DNA from: Psococerastis gibbosa
Lineage: Eukaryota; Arthropoda; Insecta; Psocodea; Psocidae
DNA: 64,000 nucleotides
Assembly: GCA_963971405.1 (NCBI GenBank)
Contig: OZ020490.1
Location: 17,199,464 to 17,263,463 of the forward strand
Direction of reading: 5' to 3'
Of the stretch, positions 21,708 through 32,738 are shown piece by piece. Below the pieces are notes generated by a model. It was not told the DNA's origin and made no database searches. It saw only the letters and a list, made by a program, of their open reading frames with translations. Made by a program: the position numbers and the translations under genes. The first letter of the stretch is position 1. Every line of letters begins with the position of its first letter.

Positions 21708-24360
21708 GTATTCTCCAACTGTTGTTTTCAAAAACTCTTCCGAATATTCTCCGTAACATCTTGTTCTCGAAAACAGCCAACGCTCTTGATTCTTTCTTTG
21801 TCAGGGCCCATGCTTCACCACCATATATAAGGACAGGTAGGATTAGCGTCTTGTAAAGCCTGATCTTTGTTGTCCATGATAGAATCCGAGTCGAGAATAG
21901 TGCTCTTGTTTGGAAGAAAGCTACATTGGCTGATTTAATTCTGTTAAGAACGTCTTGACTGATCTTGTTGTCGGACGTGATGATGGACCCAAGGTATTTG
22001 AAATCTTGCACTCTTTCAAAGCGACCTGTGCAGGTATCTTGGTCTCTTCCCACTAATAGGTACTTGGTTTTTTCAACGTTTATTTTTAGACCTAGCTTCA
22101 GAGCTTCTTCTTCAAGGGCTTTCACTGTGGTCTCGGCTTCTTCTTTTGCCTCTGCCATGACGTTCAGATCGTCAGCATACCCGAGAAATTTAATCTTTAC
22201 TCCCATGTCGATCCCGCCTGGTGTTTGTATAGCGCGTCTTACCGCCTTTTCTAGGACCAGGTTGAATAATAATGGTGATAGGCCATCTCCTTGTTTTACT
22301 CCCGTGAGCACTTCGAAGGGGTCTGAGAGCTTGCCATCCACCTTGATCCTAGCTCGTGATCCGTCGACACAGATTTTCGCCATTGTGCGTAGTTTTTTTG
22401 GGATGCCAAATTCCTCTAGGATTTCCCACATCTTCTGACGTTGTATGGAGTCGTAGGCCTTGCAAAAATCGACGAATAGGTTGTGTACCTCACCACCGTA
22501 TTCCCAGGATTTTTCGAGAATCTGTCTGATAGTGAAAAGTTGGTCCGTAGTTGATCGGTTTCGTCGAAAACCTGTTTGATAATCTCCTAAGATTTCTTCA
22601 GCATACGGTGTGAGGCGATACAACAGCACGTTGGATAGTACTTTGTATCCTGTCGCCAGGAGTGATATCCCTCTATAGTTACAACATTGGGACTTGTCCC
22701 CCTTTTTAAAGACAGGAGTGATTATGGACTCTTTCCATTCGTCTGGGATCTTTTCCTTGTGCCAAATTTTTAGGAGTAAGCAATGCATTCTCGTGGTTAG
22801 GGTTTCTCCACCGTTCTTCAATAATTCTGCCGGGATGTTATCGACTCCAGACGCTTTATTGTTTTTCAGTCTATTCATGGCGTCTCTTACTTGATTTATA
22901 GATGGTTCGGGTGTAAAAGGTTCTGCAGTCTGGTACCTGGCGGACTCATGATTGTCCGTACCCACGTCCCCATTCAGTAGCTCGTTAAAATATGTTCGCC
23001 ATTGGGTGAGAGCCTCGGTAGGGTTGCTTAGCAGATCTCCTGCTTGGTTTCGGATAGTGGGGATTGATTGATATTGGCCCCGCATCACCCGTATGGTTCT
23101 ATACATTTCCCTGCCATTGTTCGCGATCCTATTTCTTTCAATTTCATCGACCTTATTGTTGAGGTACCTTCTTTTCTCCCTTCTCAGGATAGATGCAGTG
23201 ACTCTCCTAGTTTCATGATACTCTTCTCGCTTTACGCTGTCCGCTAAGAAAACTAGGTATGCCCTCTTTCTCTGAGTGACAGCGTTTTCACAGACTTGGT
23301 TAAACCAGGCTTTCTTTCTTTTCCGCCTTTTTCCTAGTACTTTGTCTGCTGTTTGTTTTACAGCCTCTTTTACCTCTTGCCAGTCGGACTCTAAGCTGTC
23401 TTCCGGATCTCGTTGAGAAAGTATGCTAAAACGGTTGTTCAGTTCAATCTGAAAATCTCTCTTGCCTTCTTCTGTTTTCAACTTCTCCAGATTCCAGCCA
23501 GGTCGTGTGGGGACCTGCTGTTGGTTTCTCACAGCTATGCGGTACTTTATATTGAAGCCAACTAAGAAATGGTCACTGTCCCCGTCTGCACCTCTATAGC
23601 TTCTCACATCTGTTATGTTGCTGTGGTGCCTCTTGTCTATAAAGATGTGATCAATTTGGTTGTAGGTTGCGCCATCTGGGGATCTCCATGTCTGCTTATG
23701 AATATTCTTGTGAGCATACATTGTACTTTTTATGTAGAGCCCTCGTGAGCATGCTAAGTTAGCTGCCCTGGTTCCATTGTCATTGGTTACGTCATGTAGA
23801 CTGTGTTTACCCACATTTGGCTGCCAAAATGATTCCTTCCCTATCTTGGCATTAAGATCTCCCGCAATGATTTTTATGTCATATCTGGGGAGGTTCTCGT
23901 ATAGCCTTTCAAGCTCCTCATAAAACTCGACTTTAGCTTCCTCAGAGCTTTCTTCGGTAGGCGCATGGCAGTTTATTATAGACACGTTTTTAAACCTCCC
24001 TTTCAATCTCAGGACACACAGTCTGCTGTTGATAGGATGGAAATGTAGTACGTTACCAATTAGTTTGTCACTTATTAAAAATGCTGTTCCGAGAATCTTA
24101 CGTCCTCTGTCGTCTCCGCTGTAAAAGATCGTGTGACCACATTTGCGTGTGGAGCCTTGTCCAGGCCACCTCGCTTCCTGTATGGCACATACCTCAATTT
24201 TCCAGTCCTTCAGGACTGTCGTCACGTTATCGAAAGCCCCCGCTTTCTGTAGGCTGCGAATATTCCAAGTGCCAAAACGTGTCGTCTTCTTAAGGTGTAA
24301 TAGGTTCCGAGGCTGTGTTGTGTGGTTCGTAACGTTTGGAGGTTTTCCGGGGTGGGGGTG
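21708..24360 (-). CDS. RTE-like LINE ORF2: endonuclease and reverse transcriptase, interrupted
   Basis: The minus-strand frame is open from 24360 (stop at 24363-24361) down to the LTR insertion, about 880 codons without a stop. An APE-type endonuclease begins with RFGTWNIRSLQKAGAF and continues with CAIQEARWPGQG, AGDLNAKIG and SDHFLVG. The reverse transcriptase shows NNKASGVDNIPAELLK, NYRGISLLATGYKVLS, VDFCKAYDSI, GVKQGDGLSPLLFN and the catalytic FLGYADDLN. The protein would nick target DNA and reverse-transcribe its RNA there. The frame has no early ATG, so translation may depend on the short ORF upstream. The C-terminus lies at 13444-13784, beyond the LTR element; the frame agrees on both sides of the duplication. 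An intact frame implies recent activity before the insertion. Confidence 0.92.
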
Positions 24361-24535
24361 TTAGCCCCACGCCCAACCCCCTGTAGGAGGACCACATACC
24401 TCTCCCGTCAGCCCAGACATTCCGACTTCCATCGGGGTAGGGTACCCGATCTCCATCATCATGCGAGGTTACCGGCATGCACCAGCAAGGAGGTGGGAGT
24501 AGGTATTGACTATAGAGAGGCGGTGTTTTGCGCAT
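24290..24535 (-). CDS. Possible small ORF1 of the RTE-like LINE
   Basis: An 81-codon frame starting at ATG 24535 and overlapping the open part of ORF2 (24290-24360) in another frame. A +1 shift in the overlap would connect the two. No domain is recognisable; the protein is proline- and basic-rich. Some RTE elements have such a short ORF1, so it may be translated or may just be leader sequence. Confidence 0.4.
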   Translation of the reverse strand: MRKTPPLYSQYLLPPPCWCMPVTSHDDGDRVPYPDGSRNVWADGRGMWSSYRGLGVGLTPPPRKTSKRYEPHNTASEPITP

Positions 24536-24569
24536 CCATAGCCCTTAGCATGCCATAGCCCTTAGCATG
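24361..24569 (-). repeat. 5' region of the RTE-like LINE
   Basis: GC-richer than its flanks. It includes a tandem 17-bp unit (CATAGCCCTTAGCATGC at 24537 and 24554) at the outer edge. Together with 13444-13784 it gives a LINE of about 3.2 kb, the usual RTE size, so the copy is nearly full length. The exact 5' border is uncertain by about 20 bp. Confidence 0.6.
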
Positions 24570-25164
24570 CCAACAACCTTAAACAAAGAAAAAATAATTT
24601 AAAAAAAAAACCTTAAGCAGAATAATAAGAGCTAATCAAAATAGCAAGCAATATTATAATTAATTACATAATTAATTAATTATATTATTATAGGCCTATA
24701 TAATTAAATTAACATGTATACCATTCTTTAAAAACAAAAAGTTCATGGATGAACTCACCCTCACTCTGTTATAGAGGGTGAATATTTTTCAATTATTGTT
24801 TATTATTTTTTGTTCTTGTACTATTCTAATTCTGGGGAAATATTTTTCATTTTATTTTCAGTGACAAAAGGGACCCCGGCATAAACAGGGTTAAATTGCA
24901 TAGTCTGAGATTTAAATATTTCGACGATATTTTTTTTTTTAACATTGGCCATAGCCAGCCTTTGGAAGCACAGTGCTTCTTATGGATACTTGACTTCTAG
25001 CAACCTGAAGTCCGACCAATCTGTAAACATTGTGCATCCAATATGCTGCTATGTTCGATAACCTCAATGAACGTGTGCATAATTGAAATTGCCAGTAACC
25101 TGCCAAACTTGTCACTTCTCTAATGGGAATAGGCAATTGTGTGAGGCGGTTATTGAGTTACTGG

Positions 25165-25227
25165 TTAAATCCGTAGTGTAGTGGATAATGATCTGGACTT
25201 TTGTAATGGTAGGCACGGGTCCCATTC
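25165..25227 (+). repeat. Short tRNA-like SINE head
   Basis: TCCGTAGTGTAGTGGATAATG resembles an A box, and GGGTCCCATTCC is a weak B box. It is too short and diverged to be a tRNA gene. Confidence 0.35.
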
Positions 25228-25230
25228 CAC

Positions 25231-25460
25231 TAAATAAATAAAATAAATAAATATTGACTTTTTGTTCTAAAATATATTACTAAGCCAACCTAGTGGAGTT
25301 AGGGCTATAAAGCCCTCTCTTACACTCAACTAGGAAGATCCGGGACCGCCTGCTTTTCATGCCCTCCGAAGCATGGCCAGAAAATGTAGCAAGTGCGGGT
25401 CTCAGACCAACAACCTTTCGGGTGAAAGTCGGATTCTGTACCACTACTCTTCATGTGGTC
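25231..25460 (-). repeat. tRNA-derived SINE (family C)
   Basis: Minus-strand copy with the AAATAAATA-rich tail, full body and head; the B box has one change (GGTCTGAGACC). Confidence 0.8.
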
Positions 25461-25680
25461 CTCCAATACCTATTCACTTCTGTCTAATTAGAAGTAACGT
25501 GAGAGTCTGAAGCTGAAGACATAAAATATGCATGAACTTACATTACTGCATAACCTAATAACTGCAGATTTACATATTGCATTGATTAATATTGTAATAA
25601 TAATAATATATAGTTGTAATAATAATAACAATTCTTTATTTCCAACAAATACAATTATTAGATAAGATACAATTAGGGCT

Positions 25681-26786
25681 CTTTGTGGATTTTAGACAGG
25701 CTTTCGATTCTATTTGGAAAGACAGCCTATATAACACAATGATCCGACAAGGAATACCAAAAAAACTAGTTAATCTAGTAAAAATGACTATGGAAAACGC
25801 CAGAGCCAGTGTAATAATAGACGGACGATGTGGAGAAGAATTCCCACTCGGCAGAGGGGTACGACAAGGAGACGCCCTCTCAGCTACACTGTTCAACCTG
25901 GCACTGCAAGCAGCGTTACAGAATATAGTAGAGAGTGGGACAATTGTATACAAGTCACAAATGATCTGCGCATATGCGGATGACATAGTCATAATCACTA
26001 AAAATAGGAAGCAACTAGGAGAGATACTTGCTAGACTATGTGTAGAGGCGAGTAGAGCTGGACTAGAAATAAATGTCTCAAAAACTAAGTATCTAGTAAT
26101 GTCAGCGTTAGAAAGGAGACGGAGAAGTGACAACCTGACTGTACAAGGAATGGCTTTCGAGAATGTAAAGAGCTTCATCTACCTTGGTGCAGAAGTAAAC
26201 AATCAAAACAAAACTAGCGCAGAGATAGACAGAAGAATAACAGCAGCCAATAGAGCATATTTTGCCAACCTAAAATTGCTCAAGTCAAGACTTATCTCTA
26301 GAGCCACAAAACTACGAATATACAAAACCCTTATAAGACCAGTTGCAACATACGGATCGGAAACCTGGAATCTCACTGTAAACGATGCCAACAAACTACG
26401 TGTACTCGAAAGAAAGATAATAAGGAGGATATATGGACCCCTTTACGAGTACGGAGAATGGCGTATAAGAAACAACGCTGAAATCGACGCCGCTCTCAAC
26501 GGAGAAGACATAGTAAGGTTCATTAAAGCACAACGATTAAGGTGGCTGGGACACGTTGTAAGGATGTCTGAAGAACGCATGCCACGAAAAATGTACAAAG
26601 CAAGCATGACGGGAAGACGACTGCCAGGACGGCCAAGAAACCGCTGGAAGGACGAGTTAGAGAATGACCTTCGCGAGTTGGGAGTCTCCAGATGGTGGAG
26701 CGTTGTGCAAAACCGAGAAGAATGGAGGAGTGTTGTCGAGCAGGCCAAAGCCCACCAAGGGCTGTAGAGCCGGAAGAAGAAGAAAG
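25681..26786 (+). mobile_element. 5'-truncated LINE insertion with 10-bp target duplication
   Basis: The 1,106-bp insertion is flanked by AATTAGGGCT at 25671-25680 and 26787-26796. It ends in a GGAAGAAGAAGAAAG tail. 5' truncation, a direct duplication and an A/G-rich tail are hallmarks of target-primed reverse transcription. Related 3' ends occur at 32536, 46322 and 59022. Confidence 0.9.
25685..26767 (+). CDS. Truncated LINE reverse transcriptase (C-terminal 360 codons)
   Basis: The frame starts inside the reverse-transcriptase domain because the insertion is 5'-truncated; the first codon is not a genuine start. It opens at the palm motif (VDFRQAFDSIWKDSL), passes GVRQGDALSATLFN and the catalytic AYADDIVIITK, and goes on to the C-terminal RLRWLGHVVRM, RLPGRPRNRWKDELEND and EEWRSVVEQAK. 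It stops just before the AAG-rich tail. No stops or frame breaks interrupt it, so the copy is young, but the endonuclease and RT N-terminus are gone. It is related to, but clearly a different family from, the LINE at 21708-24360. Confidence 0.9.
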   Translation: MDFRQAFDSIWKDSLYNTMIRQGIPKKLVNLVKMTMENARASVIIDGRCGEEFPLGRGVRQGDALSATLFNLALQAALQNIVESGTIVYKSQMICAYADDIVIITKNRKQLGEILARLCVEASRAGLEINVSKTKYLVMSALERRRRSDNLTVQGMAFENVKSFIYLGAEVNNQNKTSAEIDRRITAANRAYFANLKLLKSRLISRATKLRIYKTLIRPVATYGSETWNLTVNDANKLRVLERKIIRRIYGPLYEYGEWRIRNNAEIDAALNGEDIVRFIKAQRLRWLGHVVRMSEERMPRKMYKASMTGRRLPGRPRNRWKDELENDLRELGVSRWWSVVQNREEWRSVVEQAKAHQGL

Positions 26787-26796
26787 AATTAGGGCT

Positions 26797-28164
26797 ACAA
26801 TATTTTTTACGGAGTAATAGAAAAAATGAAATTTGAAGAAGGGCTTTCCCACAATATGAGCTTTAATTACAAAATTTAACAGGTAGACTCCTTAGGACAT
26901 TGTATCCAAAATAAAGTATCAAGAAAAAAGTGAATCCGGTGGGATTCGAACTCGACTCGAAGTTAATCCTCGGCTATATTTTTGGTGGGTTTTCAATTTT
27001 TTCTCCCCTAGATGTAGACACATTAAATAAAATTCTTATTATATTTCAAAATTCTACCTGTACATTTTATTGTTTATTAGTATTTCCTTCAATTACAATT
27101 CAACCATTCTCTTTTATTCCGATACTTCATTAATTTTAATTTCCCGCGCATATTTTAACAACGTCACGTGCCCCCTTACTAATGCGGAATTAAAAAATAA
27201 CCCCCGGTTTTAGAATAGTCCCAAATCGCCGTAATAGGGCTGCTGGTAGGGTAAATGCTAACGAAGCTAAAGAATCCGCAGTGAAGTAAATAAATATATT
27301 TATAAGTATATGCATATAAATTTCTGTTAAATTATGCAATCAAGTAATCAACAACAAGAAAGTATAAAGTAAAATCGTCAAACTCATTAGATGGCTGAAA
27401 AATTGGTCTCTTAAACCGAATTTTAGTAGCCTAAAAATTTCTACTAATGGTAAGTATTTAGTTAAACTTTATGGTGGCTAACGCTATTCCCCGGTGGCCG
27501 GTGTGGTATAGATTATAGGTTGGAGTCCCAACGGATTCAGTTTTTCTTGATGTGTGCCTTAACGTATTTTCTGGCACAAGACTTTATATCAGGTACCTAT
27601 CAAATCATTATTTTGTATTACTTTTACAAAATGAAGTGTAAATGGCTCCTACAAACATTTATTTGAGTAAGTTGCATGTCATAGGCTACATTCTTATTGC
27701 ACAATATACGGTAAGTCGAATGCAATGACTCATCCATGTAAATTATGCTAAACTAAATTCGGCACTGCCTGTTGCTGACCTAACGAACATAATGAGCTGA
27801 CGATTGCAACTTGACAGCTGAGATCTGGTTTTCAATATTAACCAGGCCCCAACTGGGGAACTGAGCGCTGAATGCTGAGGGCCAAGGGGCCCTCTGGGAA
27901 TAAAAGGACTTACTATCCGCAATCCGCGTACTCCCTACTGTAGTATAGTGTTATGCCTTAGCAAAATATATTAATGAATGAATGAATGAATGAAAAACGT
28001 CCTTATATTAGAGCTTTAGCCCCGAAGGGCTATTCTACCAGCCAGCCTAGTTTGGTTGACAAATTATTGTACAAATTAATATTATAATATAACAACAATA
28101 TAATAATTTTACTGCAATATGTCAGGGCATGTTGTATTAATTGGAGGTAGGGGGACCCCATAAA
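26797..28164. other. AT-rich spacer, no gene recognised
   Basis: Contains a tRNA-like A/B-box pair near 27495-27545 (GTGGCCGGTGTGG ... GGTTGGAGTCCC), too degenerate to classify, and a short GAAT microsatellite near 27972-27994. Nothing coding is supported. Confidence 0.4.
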
Positions 28165-29021
28165 AAAGAACCGGTCCGTGTTTGCTCGAACATGCTTTCC
28201 AATTTGTCAAGTAGTAGCTAGAGAAAATGAGTAATTTCATGGCAAATAATTTTTTTTCCTATAGTTAAATTTCGGGCATCTCGGGGGGGGGGGGGGGGGG
28301 GTTGTCCACCTGACGTCACTGGAGGTGAGGTAAATTCTAGATTGGTCAGACCAACAAATTACCATACTGCAATAATGTCAGGGCACCCAATGCATTTGAC
28401 CGTGAATTATCTATCATTTTTTCAAAAACATTTTTTTTGCACAAAACCAAATAGTTTTTTGGGAAAGCAATCTGTCCGGTTTCGTTACTTAATTTAACAC
28501 CTAAAACATGCCTGAAGGTAGAAATCATCGATGGAAAGGTTTCGCAGAAAAATTATTTTTTAGTCATTTTTCATTAAAATTTAGTTATTTTTATGTTTAC
28601 CCCCAGAAGCAAACTATCAAGGGGCAAGCGACCCCCGCATTTTGTCAACATTAATAACGACTACAATATATGTGAATTTAAAAGAAATCGTTGGAGCCGT
28701 TTTGGAGAAATAATTTTTTTTAGACGTTTTTTCGGAGTTTTTTGAAAATAAAACCCCCCAAATTGAGTTCGCCCAAAATAAAAAATGGTCTCGAGGTATG
28801 ATTTTTCTGAACCTACATGCAAAATTTCATCAAGATCGGCCGGGTAGTTTGCCTGGAAATGGACGAACAGACAGACAGAGCGACAGACAGAGATTTCGTA
28901 AAAACCACTTTTTTTGGTTTCCTGGGACCTGAAAACGTGTAAATCCGTTGAAATCTCGAAATCGAAAATTTCGACCATCACAAAGCTTTCCTTATACTAC
29001 GTATAAATTGGAAAGCAAAAA
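28165..29021 (+). repeat. Family A repeat, full-length copy (857 bp)
   Basis: Starts AAAGAACCGGTCCGTG and ends ATAAATTGGAAAGCAAAAAT. A G run of about 19 lies at 28283-28301. The CAGA block and the TTTCGTAAAAACCAC segment are present. Confidence 0.8.
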
Positions 29022-29654
29022 TGAACATGGCCGCTTATTAGAGGTGGGAATGATACATGGAAAAATTGACGGAAACGAGAATCAAACCCGAGGCTCCACC
29101 TTGCTGGGGTAGTGTGCTGATGACTGCTCCTAATTCACCCAAATTGTTTATGGATTTGTTGCAGTGGTCAACATGCCACTCTGGCTAGAGTTTGAATTTC
29201 TCCAATTCCCCTGCCTGTACCTACCTACTCTGTGCCTTGTTATATTATAACATACGATATTAAAACGTAACCGCTGTAGAGAATATCAAATATACGGTCG
29301 TTCATCAACAAAATACAGTAGGTATATCTGCTTGCCGAACAATTATATGCTTATGATTGAGTTGTTTTATCACCAGATGATAATTAATTAATTAAGTGAG
29401 ATTTCCTATAGTCCACTCCACATCAGTTTTAACTGATTTATGATAGGTTATTTGCTTGTTATGGCAATTAAATTTAAATTAAAAAAGTGCAGTTTTATAT
29501 TATTACTGTAGTCTTTAGATTTTCATGTGGCAAGGTGATTCCAATGGATTCCAATTAACCACCATGCTCTGTAAATTGATATCTAACATGTTTTTCTAGT
29601 TGATTTGGTTTAGGGGACATAAAGCCATTTTCATTCCATTATATGACTCTACTT

Positions 29655-29880
29655 AGTTAAGTCATGCTTTCGCCTGTTTCATTGCGTCAAGTTCGTAAGC
29701 TTGTCTCAGCTTATCCATTATCGGCTTGTCGCTTGTAGCCAGTGTAGGTTGACATCGAGGTTTCGAGGATGCATATATACCAGTTTGCCAATGACCAAAA
29801 ATTTCCACCTCCAATTCTGTTTCAACGCCACTCCCTGCTTATATCATACAAATAACGAAAGTCCGACTAAAATCTTTATT
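29655..29880 (+). repeat. Dispersed repeat (family G)
   Basis: Shares TTTCGCCTGTTTCATTGCG, CTTGTCTCAGCTT and AGTGTAGGTTGACATC with 44190-44445 (+) and 41240-41465 (-). Non-coding, class unknown. Confidence 0.55.
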
Positions 29881-30352
29881 TCTAATACACCACTAGGCTA
29901 GCACATACACCTAAGTAACAGTCGCTCAACAGTTGCAAACGTCCATGGGTAACCTTTTTTCACTTGAAAAAAATCCCTGACCTTGCGATTTGTAATCGGC
30001 AAACCACTTTAAAATGCCGAAGGCATTTGAGAACAGATGCTTTATAAATAGAATGTTTTCAATAGTGTTGATTGACGCGTAAACAGAGGGAATGTACGAA
30101 ATTACCCATCTTACTGGAGTCTGGTTTTATCAGAATGGTGAATTTAGGTCTTTTCAAATGTTTCTTAATTGGGATTCTGCAGGGTTTTGGGTTGAATTCA
30201 ATTAAAAAAGGAATTTAAAGTAAAATGAAACAAGTAAAAATTCCGAACTACAAATCTTACTCTAAAGCTGATGGAATGGAATGGAAAATGGAATGAGCAT
30301 GCTTCGCTAAACCTAGCAAACGCTAGTATGTACGCTGTGTATTGTGGGTTCA

Positions 30353-30423
30353 TTGTAAGAGTGGGCCGGAAGGCCCAAAATTCGCCCACATGGAAAATAA
30401 AGACAATTTTCTTTCTTTCTTTC
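30353..30423 (+). repeat. Short hairpin repeat (family F)
   Basis: GTGGGCCGGAAGGCCCAAAA forms a short stem-loop. ATTCGCCCA, AATAAAGACAATTTTC and a TTTC microsatellite follow. Six copies occur in the window. Confidence 0.65.
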
Positions 30424-30536
30424 TAGTATTTCATTTTTTTGATTGTTTCTAAACATTTAAATTTTATATACATAAAAATTCTTATTAAAAAGTAGAACTT
30501 AAAATCACCAAAGTAAAGAACTAAAGCCATCTCTGA

Positions 30537-30672
30537 TAGTAAATTAGAGTGACCGGACCGTCTGTTTTAGGATGAATGCAGTCTGAACAATGACCAGTAA
30601 ATGGTTCAAATGTGGGAATCAAACCAACAACCGTTAATGTGAAAAGTCATACCACTGCGCTACACTTTCTGA
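30537..30672 (-). repeat. Degenerate tRNA-derived SINE related to family C
   Basis: The minus strand shows an A-box-like GTGTAGCGCAGTGGTATG and a B box GGTTTGATTCCC, with weak body similarity. Confidence 0.5.
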
Positions 30673-30697
30673 TCACCGCTATTTGTAAATTACAAAA

Positions 30698-30926
30698 GTT
30701 GAGCCATAGGTCTCAGCAGAAAAATCATGGTAAATTGACAGAGGCATACTGTTCAAGTGTTACGCGAACAACAGTCATCTAACAAATATGTATACCTATA
30801 AATATACGAGATCTTTCGTATATCGCTTAATATACAATTTGTAAGATGACCGTTGTTCGTATAACTCTTGCACTGTATGCCTCAGTCAACTTACCGTGAT
30901 TTTTCTTCAGTGACGTATGGGTCAAC
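30698..30926. mobile_element. Palindromic MITE, 229 bp, separate family (K)
   Basis: The left end GTTGAGCCATAGGTCTCAGC mirrors the right end, and pairing continues for about 90 bases, through GAGGCATACTGTTCAAGTG, with an AT-rich centre. The ends do not match the GGC...ATTCC group and I see no clear target duplication. Confidence 0.7.
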
Positions 30927-31434
30927 TTCGTGTTAACCAATAATAACAGTATTGCTTTCTGCATTAGGATCAAACACGACAGTAGATACTTTCAACAGCA
31001 TCAAATAGAAAAACCTTTACAATAAAAAATAGACCTAAGGCCGTTTGACACGGGACAGAAATTAATCACTGCATGGAGTTAAGGGACGAGTAGGAGGAGG
31101 GGGGGGGGGATTTGGCACTGAAACAATGTACTAAAATACAAAAACCACCGTGAACTTTTAGTTGGTTGTCGTGCAGTTCGTATTTTCCAGCGGTAGAAGC
31201 TTTTTTTGGAATGTCTGGAGTCAGCTCTATCTGATTGCTGGAATCATTGGGTTTCCCCGCTGCTGTGCTTGGGCATCTTTGATTAAAATGGTATTGACTG
31301 AAGAGATTAGCGGGATTGAAACAATAAGCTAACGAGTGTTTTGTGGGGGCTGTCGCTTTTTTTTAAATTTTGTTAGTGGGCGAATTTTGTATCACCTATT
31401 CCCCGTTCTGTTTGTTTAAGTTTTGAGTTGGTTA

Positions 31435-31617
31435 GGCGGGTATTCCACTGGTCAATTTTCCCGTCAAATGTGATTAAAAAGAGACTACTACCATATTATA
31501 ACTTATAGATATGTTAAGTATCTACATAATAGTCTCCTTAAGTTGAGTTATAATATGGTAGCAGACTCTTTTTAATCACATCACAATCACACAAAATTGA
31601 CCAGTGAAATACCCGCC
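31435..31617. mobile_element. Palindromic MITE, 183 bp (D2, core type II)
   Basis: Ends GGCGGGTATTCCACTGGTC / GACCAGTGAAATACCCGCC with TTA on both sides (31432-31434, 31618-31620). The core includes ACCATATTATAACTTAT and GTTAAGTATCTACATAATAG, shared with D3 and D7. Confidence 0.9.
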
Positions 31618-31774
31618 TTACAAAAGATTCAATGTCAAAACTATTTTAATTGAATTTCATAAACTTATCTATATAGTATAGTATATATTGTTTTTGTTCC
31701 AGGAACCATCTCCATCCCCAAAAAACCCCCACAAAATTTTAATCACAATCTGGTTTATTATGGTAATCTGTTTA

Positions 31775-32023
31775 GGCGGCAATTCCACCGGCGATTATAC
31801 ATCATTTGTGATTTGAGATTTTTTCTTTGTTTTGTTTTAAGGAGACTATTATTATCTATTATAAGTTAAGTTATAATATGGTAGAGACTTATTAATGGTG
31901 TCTGCTACCATATAACTTAATTTACAATTGATAAGTTAAGTATCTACATAATAGTCTCTTTAAATCAAAACAAACAAAAAATCTCAAATCACAAATGAAG
32001 TAAAATCGCCGGTGGACGGTATC
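31775..32023. mobile_element. Palindromic MITE, 249 bp (D3, core type II)
   Basis: Left end GGCGGCAATTCCACCGGCG; right end CGCCGGTGGACGGTATC, slightly decayed. TTA flanks at 31772-31774 and 32024-32026. The arms pair through AAATCACAAATGA. Same core as D2 but different arms. Confidence 0.88.
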
Positions 32024-32462
32024 TTATTCTTGTGGTTAAAAATTTAAACAGAACAATTTTGATAGGTGCTTTCCATTCTAAAATTATCTTGTTTACATCT
32101 CAGGTTAAGACTAAAAATAATCGCCATAGTAAGGCTGCTGGTTGGATAAGTAAACCATTAAAATATTCGGGCTGAAAGTAGCCTATATCTTCTGACCTTA
32201 TATTTCCCATCGCTCTCTGATTCCTTTTGTATGTGGTTAGGGAAGGAGAGGGGGTTATGAAGTAGTGGAGATTAGGGAATACAATGGGTTGTCGAGGCAT
32301 CATTCAGCACTGAGAGCCCCCCACCGGTTCCAGGGTGGGTGTTCAATTTTATTTTCCCCTAAGGTGACCTATATTTACGATGGTCGCATGAGATTGCCAA
32401 ATGGGAAAGGCTCGTTTGTGCAATAATTATCAACAAGCAAATTTTCTACGTCCAGACCAGAC

Positions 32463-32535
32463 AGTTCTTCTTCCGCTTCTTCTTCTAGTTCTACTTCTTC
32501 TGCTTCTTCTATTTCTTCTTCTTCTTCTTCTTCTT
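32463..32535 (+). repeat. TTC-rich microsatellite
   Basis: Mostly TTC/CTT units with interruptions. It adjoins the LINE fragment that follows and is probably its expanded tail (AAG on the minus strand). A 78-codon leucine-rich open frame here comes from the repeat. Confidence 0.75.
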
Positions 32536-32738
32536 GCGGCTATGAATTTCTTATTGAGGTTAGACCTGCAAGACGGCTCGGACTCCGAACTCCGAGGAGG
32601 TTGGTTTCTAAGTCAACCTTTGAGCTATATTTCGTAGATGTCGCTGAAGTCGTCGAGTCGTCTTGTCGTCATGCTTGCTTTGTTCGGCATTACAGCCTTT
32701 GTCTTCGTAGCCATCTTTGAAGTTGCGTTTTTATAGAA
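32536..32738 (-). pseudogene. Decayed 3' fragment of the 25.7-kb LINE family
   Basis: The minus strand keeps landmarks of that LINE's C-terminus, including GTCATGCTTGCTTTGT (plus-strand reading) and a GTAGCCATCTTTGAAGTTGC block matching the CAGCCA...CTT region. Coding is destroyed. Confidence 0.5.

Noticed and set aside
21965-22438. 157-codon plus-strand frame, and others, opposite the LINE
   Set aside because: Antisense shadows of the LINE reverse transcriptase.
25636-26178. 180-codon minus-strand frame opposite the second LINE
   Set aside because: Shadow of the YADD-containing frame on the plus strand.
32401-32637. Leucine-rich open frame
   Set aside because: Translation of a TTC microsatellite attached to a LINE tail.
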